Source: Candidatus Hydrogenedens sp.
Lineage (GTDB): Bacteria; Hydrogenedentota; Hydrogenedentia; Hydrogenedentales; Hydrogenedentaceae
DNA: 15,288 nt
Direction of reading: 5' to 3'
Assembly: GCA_035378955.1 (NCBI GenBank)
Contig: DAOSUS010000075.1
Coordinates: 1-15,288, forward strand
The notes under the pieces were generated by a model. That model worked only from the letters and a program-made list of their open reading frames with translations. It had not been told where the DNA came from and ran no database searches. The translations under genes were made by a program, and so were the position numbers. Below are positions 7,234 to 12,812 of this stretch, piece by piece; the first letter of the stretch is position 1; the number at the start of each line of letters is the position of its first letter.

Positions 7234-7239
7234 TATAAT
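7234..7239 (+). promoter_or_regulatory. Possible -10 box upstream of the mini-peptide locus
   Basis: A consensus TATAAT about 47 bp before the leader hairpin at 7281. No recognisable -35 lies at 16-18 bp. The hexamer may be chance in this AT-rich stretch (7133-7280), which otherwise holds no gene or structure that I can see. Confidence 0.25.
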
Positions 7240-7280
7240 TTTGTTCATTATCAAAATAATTACAATTGAATAGCGAACAA

Positions 7281-7323
7281 GAGGAAAGAGCAATGAACTG
7301 TATTCATTGCAAAAACTTTCCTC
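7281..7323 (+). promoter_or_regulatory. Two-tier leader hairpin upstream of the mini-peptide gene
   Basis: Outer stem GAGGAAAG (7281-7288) / CTTTCCTC (7316-7323) and inner stem GCAATGAA (7290-7297) / TTCATTGC (7303-7310) are both perfect 8-bp helices. A 1-by-5-nt internal loop separates them, and a 5-nt apical loop caps the inner stem. The outer stem contains a Shine-Dalgarno-like AGGA, and the inner stem contains the ATG of a 15-codon ORF. Folding would hide the ribosome entry site of that ORF, and translation would open the hairpin. This looks like a translational control element, but no known riboswitch consensus is evident. Confidence 0.65.
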
Positions 7324-7340
7324 ATAAAATAAAACAGTAG
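7293..7340 (+). CDS. Putative 15-residue leader peptide (upstream ORF)
   Basis: ATG at 7293 follows AGGA (7282-7285) by 7 nt, an ideal spacing. The ORF encodes MNCIHCKNFPHKIKQ and ends in TAG (7338-7340). That stop overlaps the TAGGAG (7338-7343) that serves as Shine-Dalgarno for the next ORF at 7351, which is an arrangement typical of translational coupling or leader-peptide control. The peptide has a Cys-x-x-Cys plus His pattern that might bind a metal or sense redox state; this is speculation. Nothing proves translation. The alternative is that the ATG and AGGA are by-products of the hairpin sequence. Confidence 0.4.
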   Translation: MNCIHCKNFPHKIKQ

Positions 7341-7350
7341 GAGATACAAC

Positions 7351-7434
7351 ATGGCCGCTGCAAAGAAACCCGCTGCAAAGAAAGCTCCGGCAAAGAAACC
7401 GGCTGCAAAGAAAGCTCCGGCAAAGAAAAAGTAG
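7351..7434 (+). CDS. 27-residue Lys/Ala/Pro-rich histone H1-tail-like peptide
   Basis: A complete short ORF (ATG 7351, TAG 7432-7434) with a strong Shine-Dalgarno AGGAG (7339-7343) at 7 nt. It encodes only Met, Ala, Lys and Pro: MAAAKKPAAKKA at the start, then the decapeptide AAKKAPAKKP and a near copy of it ending in KKK. This is the composition and period of eukaryotic H1 tails and of bacterial H1-like nucleoid proteins (for example Hc1/AlgP-type repeats), but with no globular part. A charge of about +13 in 27 residues implies binding to DNA, RNA or other polyanions such as polyphosphate; the role is inferred. Codons are GC-rich (GCC, GCT, CCG) compared with the neighbours. It has its own leader structure and terminator, so it looks like a monocistronic, possibly highly expressed gene. 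Confidence 0.7.
   Translation: MAAAKKPAAKKAPAKKPAAKKAPAKKK
7372..7431 (+). repeat. 30-bp tandem repeat inside the mini-peptide gene
   Basis: Two head-to-tail 30-bp units, 7372-7401 and 7402-7431, begin GCTGCAAAGAAAGCTCCGGC and differ only in the last codon (CCG versus AAG). A partial third copy precedes them (7357-7368). Each unit encodes ten residues, so gain or loss of units would keep the frame. Confidence 0.85.
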
Positions 7435-7444
7435 TTAACAAAAA

Positions 7445-7463
7445 GTGATGTTCAATACATCAC
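7445..7463 (+). other. 7-bp hairpin between the mini-peptide stop and its terminator
   Basis: GTGATGT (7445-7451) and ACATCAC (7457-7463) pair perfectly around a 5-nt loop, starting 11 nt after the stop codon. It is followed by AAAA rather than T's, so it is not itself a terminator. It may protect the 3' end of the short mRNA. Confidence 0.5.
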
Positions 7464-7470
7464 AAAATGC

Positions 7471-7526
7471 TTTCTCTCCTGGCCTGCAATTAAAAATAAT
7501 TGCAGGCCATATTATTTTTAGAGAAA
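7471..7526 (+). terminator. Strong terminator of the mini-peptide gene, with outer pairing
   Basis: A perfect 12-bp stem TGGCCTGCAATT (7480-7491) / AATTGCAGGCCA (7498-7509) with a 6-nt loop is followed by TATTATTTTT (7510-7519). In addition TTTCTCT (7471-7477) can pair with AGAGAAA (7520-7526) to make an outer 7-bp stem. That stem ends one base before the GGAG (7528-7531) Shine-Dalgarno of the next gene at 7541. The 12-bp stem is clear; the outer stem may be fortuitous. Confidence 0.8.
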
Positions 7527-7540
7527 TGGAGTAATACAGT

Positions 7541-9775
7541 ATGTTTCGTAATCGTGAAAAAGAGATATTATTAAAATGCTTGAACAAAGCTATACAAAAT
7601 TCTGCTCCCGGGGCTGTTGCGTATGTAGGGAAAAATAATGAAGTATTGTTTTTTGATTGTGTCGGTAAATGTGCAATATTGCCTTCTGAAGAAGAAATGA
7701 GAAAAGATACTATTTTTGACCTTGCTTCTTTAACCAAAGTGATAGCCACAACGACTTCTGTTTTGCTTCTTTATCAACAAGGGAAAATAAATTTAAGTGA
7801 CCCTGTTTCTAAATATATTTCTGTCCCTAATTTTAATAAATTTTCAATAAGACACCTATTAACCCACAGTTCTGGTTTAATCGGATATGAAGAATGGTAT
7901 AAAGAAATTTTCTCATTTGAAGATATATTAATCAGACTTTCAAAAACAGAATTGTTATTTGAGCCCGGGACAAAACATTTATATTCCGATTTTGGGTTTA
8001 TGCTTCTTGCCCACATTGTAGAATTGGTTAGTGGAGAACATTTCGACCAATTTTGTAAAAAAAACATATTTTTGAAATTAAATATGAATACCACTTTTTT
8101 TAATGTTCCAGAGGAGTATAAAAATAGATGTGCCCCTACAGAAAAATGTGTGTGGCGAAACCAAATAATGCGTGGTGAGGTCCACGATGAACATGCATAC
8201 GCAATAGGAGGAGTGGCAGGGCATGCAGGATTGTTCTCAACAGCAGAAGATTTATCCCAATTTTGTAGAGGGATAATGAATGGATATATTCTTGAACATG
8301 ATGTAATTGAGGAAATGGCTACATGCAGAATAATTCCTAACTATCCATGGCAGGTATTAGGCTGGAAAACAGACCCGTTTTGGGAAAGTATTGAAGGACA
8401 ACTTCCCTTCCGTTCTGCTTTAGGACACACGGGTTTTACAGGTACCTGTATGTGGTGGGATAGAAAGTCAGGGTATTATGCAATCTTATTGAGTAATTCG
8501 TGCCATCCCAGCAGGAAGACACGAGACAATCGAAAACTTAGAAAAACTTTTTATAATTCGGTTGCATTATTGATAGCCCCGGAGAAGATAAATGTTCATT
8601 GTGGAATAGATGTTTTACTTCGAGATGATTTTAAACCAATAAAAAATTCTTCCGTTACTTTATTTACAAACACTTCAGCAAGGGACATTCTTGGACACAC
8701 TACATTGGATATATTTTCAACAACTGAGAATATAAAATTAAAATACATTATTTCTGCTGAGCATGGTTTGCAACTAAGTGAAGAGGCAGGTAAATCCGAT
8801 AAGCAGAGACAATGGAAAGATAAACAAATTATAGATATATATGCTGAAAACACAAGTATTGATTGGCAACGAATATTAAAACAGATAGATTGGGTAGTAA
8901 TAGATATACAGGATATCGGAAGTAGATACTATACCTATATTTATTCGTTATCACAATTAATGAAAATCTGCAATCAATATCATAAAAAAATGATAATATT
9001 AGACCGACCCAATCCTTTAGGAGGTGAAATCATAGAAGGTTTCTTACCCGACAAAGAATACTTAGGAGAAGTATGTTGGGGGAATGTCCCCATTCGTCAT
9101 GGACTTACTATAGGTGAATCTGCATTATACTTAAAACAGACTAATGCTAAACTAAAATCTTTAGAATTATATGTAATTAAAATGGACGGATGGTTTTATG
9201 ATTTACAATATCCCAATCTGGATTTACAATGGTTTTCACCTTCTCCGAATATTCCATCATTTGAATCAGCGTTATGTTATGTTGGGACATGTTTATTTGA
9301 GGGGACAAATATTAGTGAAGGACGAGGAACGCAAAATCCATTTCAAATAATTGGTGCCCCGTGGTTAAATTCCAATTTAATATTATCATCTCTTTCAGAA
9401 AATTTTAAGAAAGGTTTTGATATAAAGCCATGTTCATTCAAACCCATGGCTGTTCTTGGTAAGGCAACAAATCCCAAATATGTAAACGAATTATGCAATG
9501 GTTTATACCTTGAAGTAAAAGATTTTAATCAGGCAAGACCTTTTATGTTAACTTTAGAATTACTTCGATTAATTAAACTACATCATTCGGAACATTTTGA
9601 ATTCAACAATCATTTCGAAAAACTTTCAGGCACTTCTTTTTTAAAAGCCGTGATAGAAGAAAAAAAATTAGAATATAATCTAGATAAAGAAAATAAAGTT
9701 CAGAAATATCTCGCTTCCCGACCTTATTTATACACAAAATATACAGATGAAAGGAAATCTATTGAGAATATATAA
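7541..9775 (+). CDS. Serine beta-lactamase-family hydrolase fused to NamZ-type (DUF1343) exo-N-acetylmuramidase domain
   Basis: A 744-residue two-domain protein. Residues 1 to about 345 form a class C beta-lactamase/esterase-like serine hydrolase: SLTK (S63, K66) as the SxxK motif, YSD (148-150) in place of YxN, and HTG (296-298) in place of KTG, as in many non-lactamase members. Residues about 354-744 match DUF1343, the family of NamZ, which removes N-acetylmuramic acid from peptidoglycan ends. Landmarks are SAEHG (405-409), DIQDIGSRYYTYI, LDRPNPLGG, RHGLTIGE, SPNIPS and the highly typical EGTNISEGRG (587-596). In Bacillus the two kinds of protein are encoded by neighbouring genes (ybbE and ybbC/namZ), so the fusion supports a joint role in muropeptide turnover. 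No signal peptide is seen at the N-terminus (MFRNREKEILLK), unlike secreted NamZ. Start ATG 7541 has GGAG at 7528. It lies directly after the terminator at 7480-7519, and no separate promoter was recognised. Confidence 0.88.
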   Translation: MFRNREKEILLKCLNKAIQNSAPGAVAYVGKNNEVLFFDCVGKCAILPSEEEMRKDTIFDLASLTKVIATTTSVLLLYQQGKINLSDPVSKYISVPNFNKFSIRHLLTHSSGLIGYEEWYKEIFSFEDILIRLSKTELLFEPGTKHLYSDFGFMLLAHIVELVSGEHFDQFCKKNIFLKLNMNTTFFNVPEEYKNRCAPTEKCVWRNQIMRGEVHDEHAYAIGGVAGHAGLFSTAEDLSQFCRGIMNGYILEHDVIEEMATCRIIPNYPWQVLGWKTDPFWESIEGQLPFRSALGHTGFTGTCMWWDRKSGYYAILLSNSCHPSRKTRDNRKLRKTFYNSVALLIAPEKINVHCGIDVLLRDDFKPIKNSSVTLFTNTSARDILGHTTLDIFSTTENIKLKYIISAEHGLQLSEEAGKSDKQRQWKDKQIIDIYAENTSIDWQRILKQIDWVVIDIQDIGSRYYTYIYSLSQLMKICNQYHKKMIILDRPNPLGGEIIEGFLPDKEYLGEVCWGNVPIRHGLTIGESALYLKQTNAKLKSLELYVIKMDGWFYDLQYPNLDLQWFSPSPNIPSFESALCYVGTCLFEGTNISEGRGTQNPFQIIGAPWLNSNLILSSLSENFKKGFDIKPCSFKPMAVLGKATNPKYVNELCNGLYLEVKDFNQARPFMLTLELLRLIKLHHSEHFEFNNHFEKLSGTSFLKAVIEEKKLEYNLDKENKVQKYLASRPYLYTKYTDERKSIENI

Positions 9776-9789
9776 AACAAGGACAAAAT

Positions 9790-11490
9790 TTAGATGATAT
9801 TCAGTAATGCATCTAACATTCGGTCTGTTACTGTAATAATCCTTGTAGATGCTTCAAAAGCCCTTTGAAATAGCATTAAATTTGTAACCTCTTCATCCAG
9901 ATTTACACCGGAGACTTCCTGCCTGCGTCGGTTAAAATCGTTTATAAACGAACGCTCCATTTCTAACACATCTGAATTGGCTCTTGCATTTATACCTATC
10001 TGGACAATCATGGATTGATAATATTCATCGGCGGTTTGAGTGCTATCTGAAAGTATGCGTTGGGATCTTAATTTAGCCATTGCTAAACTGGCGGTGTTAT
10101 CTCCTGTTTCGTTGATGTTCGTACTATAACCAGAACTAATAAGGCGAGGATTGTTTATCAAATCTTGATTAACAGAAAGGGTACTTGCAGTATATCCTGT
10201 AAAGAAAGGATTCATTCCTATGGCAACAAGAACGCCTGATGTATCATTAGCAAATCGAAAAGAATATCCACTCGAAGGTGTTATTGTTAAGTACCCATCA
10301 GGGTCAATAGATGCAGTAAAAAAAGGATTAGCATTAATTTGATTGGCAATATCTGTTAATGAGGTAGAGTTCGCAGAAATGGTAACATTAAGGTTTGTTG
10401 CAATATTTCCGGAACTATCGTAAGCCAGCAATTGGAAAGAGCCATCATTAATAGAATAGGGGAGATTATTACTTGATAATGAAGCACTGGCATTAGGCAC
10501 AGAAATAGTAGAACGAATTGCCCCACTGTATAATTCCAGTCCTCTACCCTGACTGTGAATACTATTTATAGAACCCGCAACGACTCTCGCTATTTCATTT
10601 AATTGTTCTTTTATACTTCTTAACTCTGTATCGCGAATATATAATAACCCCGCGAGAGAGCCATCAGATATTATGGCTTTTTCTTGATTATCCGAAAAGA
10701 CAACAGAAAGAAAATCGGGACGTGTAGGGTCAATAGTAGTATCTACAACTGTGCTTAGAGTTCGATATTTCGTCCCGCCTACGATTTCAACCCCGCCCAA
10801 CAGAACATCAATCTGTCCATCATCCCGTTCTCTTGAGGTAATGGAAACAATTTTAGAAAGTTGGTCAACAAGTAAGTCTCTGTCATCTCTCAAATCATTT
10901 GCAGATTTCCCTGCTATTTCCGTATCCCGTATTGTTTTATTCATTTCTACAATTCTCGTAATAAGAGAATTAATTTCCGGTATGGTATTCCGAATCTCCT
11001 CATTGGCATTACTTTCCAATAGGTAGACCTGTCTCGCAACTTCATTTAAGGATTGTGCAAGTGCTTCTCCTTCCTGAAGCAATGAAACACGGACAGGGGT
11101 CTCTTCTACATTATTAGCAAAATCCTGGAGGGCATCGAAAAATCTTGATAAATGGGCACTAAATCCCGTATCCCCCGGTTCCTGAAAAATATCCTGAATT
11201 CGCACGAAATAATTTGCAATAGTCTCGGTTCTCCCAAGGGCAGGGTTTTGTTCACGATAAATCTGGTCTAAAAATGTTTCCCGAATTCTTCGAATATCAG
11301 ATATCGCAGGACCCCGACCAATAGCCCCATAAGGCCTATAATTAGGCAAACGGGTTGTTACCTCTACCCGTTGCCTCGAATAGCCTTCTTTATTCACATT
11401 AGCGATATTATGACCTGCTACATCCAGTTGAACCTGCGATACCAACATTCCTGCTCGTGCTATATCTAACGCACTAAATAATGTTCCCAC
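9790..11490 (-). CDS. flgK: Flagellar hook-associated protein 1 FlgK
   Basis: Junction protein between flagellar hook and filament, exported by the flagellar type III system. The N-terminus TLFSALDIARAGMLVSQVQL followed by AGHNIANVNKEGYSRQRVEV and the C-terminus NLMLFQRAFEASTRIITVTDRMLDALLNII are the conserved coiled-coil ends of FlgK; the middle (about 340-460) is the variable D2/D3 region. I place the start at the GTG at 11488-11490 (566 residues). It has AAGGAG at 6 nt and gives the family start MGTLFSAL. The longer frame to an ATG at 11520 adds ten basic residues that FlgK does not have and would include the Shine-Dalgarno in the coding region. A sigma-28 promoter lies 65 bp upstream. No flgL, flgM or flgN follows: the gene ends 14 bp from the convergent hydrolase fusion gene, so it is alone here. 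Confidence 0.95.
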   Translation of the reverse strand: MGTLFSALDIARAGMLVSQVQLDVAGHNIANVNKEGYSRQRVEVTTRLPNYRPYGAIGRGPAISDIRRIRETFLDQIYREQNPALGRTETIANYFVRIQDIFQEPGDTGFSAHLSRFFDALQDFANNVEETPVRVSLLQEGEALAQSLNEVARQVYLLESNANEEIRNTIPEINSLITRIVEMNKTIRDTEIAGKSANDLRDDRDLLVDQLSKIVSITSRERDDGQIDVLLGGVEIVGGTKYRTLSTVVDTTIDPTRPDFLSVVFSDNQEKAIISDGSLAGLLYIRDTELRSIKEQLNEIARVVAGSINSIHSQGRGLELYSGAIRSTISVPNASASLSSNNLPYSINDGSFQLLAYDSSGNIATNLNVTISANSTSLTDIANQINANPFFTASIDPDGYLTITPSSGYSFRFANDTSGVLVAIGMNPFFTGYTASTLSVNQDLINNPRLISSGYSTNINETGDNTASLAMAKLRSQRILSDSTQTADEYYQSMIVQIGINARANSDVLEMERSFINDFNRRRQEVSGVNLDEEVTNLMLFQRAFEASTRIITVTDRMLDALLNII

Positions 11491-11554
11491 AGATTTCTCC
11501 TTGTAAAAACGAATTACCAATTATTTGGTTTAGAAATAGCAATTCTTATACCAA

Positions 11555-11581
11555 TTATCGGCAAAAAAATAAATAACTTAA
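11555..11581 (-). promoter_or_regulatory. Sigma-28 (FliA) flagellar class 3 promoter of flgK
   Basis: On the minus strand, TTAAGTTA (11581-11574; 6 of 8 matches to TAAAGTTT) is followed after exactly 11 bp by a perfect GCCGATAA (11562-11555). This is the sigma-28 promoter architecture, and it lies about 65 bp before the GTG start of flgK. A direct repeat TACCAATTAT (11515-11524 and 11549-11558) overlaps the -10 and the start region. Confidence 0.85.
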
Positions 11582-11626
11582 TTGCTAAGACTTTTTGTAT
11601 CTACTGTTCTGATTGAAAAATTAAAA

Positions 11627-11644
11627 CAGGAAAAAATTTTCCTG
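11627..11644. repeat. Palindromic operator-like site between flgK and pilT
   Basis: CAGGAAAA (11627-11634) and TTTTCCTG (11637-11644) form a perfect 8-bp inverted repeat with a 2-bp centre. It lies upstream of both divergent genes, about 45 bp from each predicted -35 box. The compact symmetry suits a dimeric regulator better than an RNA hairpin. No regulator can be named. Confidence 0.4.
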
Positions 11645-11688
11645 ATAGTGGAAAAAATGACCTTATGTAAAACACAAGAATTATCTAT

Positions 11689-11718
11689 TTGAAGAATATC
11701 ATCCTGTAAATTTATTAT
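11689..11718 (+). promoter_or_regulatory. Putative sigma-70 promoter of pilT
   Basis: TTGAAG (11689-11694), an 18-bp spacer and TATTAT (11713-11718; 5 of 6 matches) lie about 30 nt before the ribosome-binding site of pilT. The region is AT-rich, so the call is moderate. Confidence 0.45.
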
Positions 11719-11752
11719 TTATAGAATAGTTAAACAAAAGGGAATAATGATT

Positions 11753-12805
11753 ATGAATATTCAGGATTTATTTGACCTTGTGATACAAGAGAAGGCTTCT
11801 GACCTTATTATTAGTGCAGGGGCTCCTCCTATATTAAGAGTTAATGGACAATTGTATCGAACACGAACAGATACCCTTACTCCAGAAGCAACCGAAAAGA
11901 TGATTTTCAGTTTTCTTACTAAAGAACAAAAAGAACAATTTAAGCAAGAAAAAGAATTGGATTTTTCCTTAGCGGTGGGGAGAAAGCACCGCTTCCGTGT
12001 TAATGTTTATTATCAACGGCAGTGTGTAACTGCTGCCTTGCGTCCCATCCCCGAAAAAATACCTTCCTTGAGCGAATTAGGTCTTCCCGATAGTATTAAA
12101 GATTTAGCATTTGCACGGCAGGGACTTGTGTTAGTAACAGGACCTACAGGAAGTGGAAAGACGACTACACTGGCTTCTCTTATTGATATTATTAATAATC
12201 AGCGGGCATGCCATATAATCACCATAGAAGACCCTATTGAATATGTCCATAATCACAAAAAGAGCATTGTTGACCAACGCGAAATTGGCGGAGATACAAT
12301 TAGTTTTGTCCGTGCCTTAAAATATGTTCTACGACAGGCTCCTGATGTAATTCTTATAGGTGAGATGAGAGACCTCGAAACTATCCAGTCAGCACTCACA
12401 GCCTCCGAGACAGGTCATCTTGTTTTTGCAACGCTACATACAAATGATGCTATTCAAACTATTGACCGCATTATTGATGTTTTTCCGGCTGGGCAACAAC
12501 AGCAAATTCGATTTCAATTATCAATGGTTTTATTAGCAGTTATTTCACAGCGACTTTTACCAAGAAAAGGTGGAGAAGGTAGAGTTCTCAGTTATGAAAT
12601 ACTACGTGTCAATAATGCTATATCTAACCTTATTCGCGAAGGGAAAAATTACCAGATATATAGCGTGCTGGAAACCAATTTTAAAGAAGGGATGGTAACA
12701 TTTGACCGATGTTTGAAAGAATTATATTTAGAGGGACTTATTTCGTATGAAGATGCTATTGCTAATATGAAAAATCCATCGGAATTAAAAGAGTCCATAT
12801 CATAA
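11753..12805 (+). CDS. pilT: Type IV pilus retraction ATPase PilT
   Basis: Hexameric ATPase at the inner-membrane base of type IV pili that powers pilus retraction and twitching. Numbered from the ATG at 11753 (350 residues), the sequence shows Walker A GPTGSGKT (130-137), the Asp box IEDPIE (158-163), Walker B VILIGEMRD (199-207), the His box HLVFATLHTN (222-231) and a variant AISNLIREGK of the AIRNLIRE retraction motif that separates PilT from PilB and GspE. I prefer this ATG to the one two codons upstream (11747), because AGGG (11739-11742) then sits 10 nt rather than 4 nt away and the product begins MNIQDLFDLV like other PilTs. No pilU, pilB or pilC is adjacent. The gene is alone, divergent from flgK and convergent with the glucosidase gene, 7 bp away. 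Confidence 0.95.
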   Translation: MNIQDLFDLVIQEKASDLIISAGAPPILRVNGQLYRTRTDTLTPEATEKMIFSFLTKEQKEQFKQEKELDFSLAVGRKHRFRVNVYYQRQCVTAALRPIPEKIPSLSELGLPDSIKDLAFARQGLVLVTGPTGSGKTTTLASLIDIINNQRACHIITIEDPIEYVHNHKKSIVDQREIGGDTISFVRALKYVLRQAPDVILIGEMRDLETIQSALTASETGHLVFATLHTNDAIQTIDRIIDVFPAGQQQQIRFQLSMVLLAVISQRLLPRKGGEGRVLSYEILRVNNAISNLIREGKNYQIYSVLETNFKEGMVTFDRCLKELYLEGLISYEDAIANMKNPSELKESIS

Positions 12806-12812
12806 AAGACTA

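Noticed and set aside
11488..11520. ATG at 11520 as the flgK start.
   Set aside because: It would add ten residues not found in FlgK and absorb the AAGGAG that properly serves the GTG at 11490.
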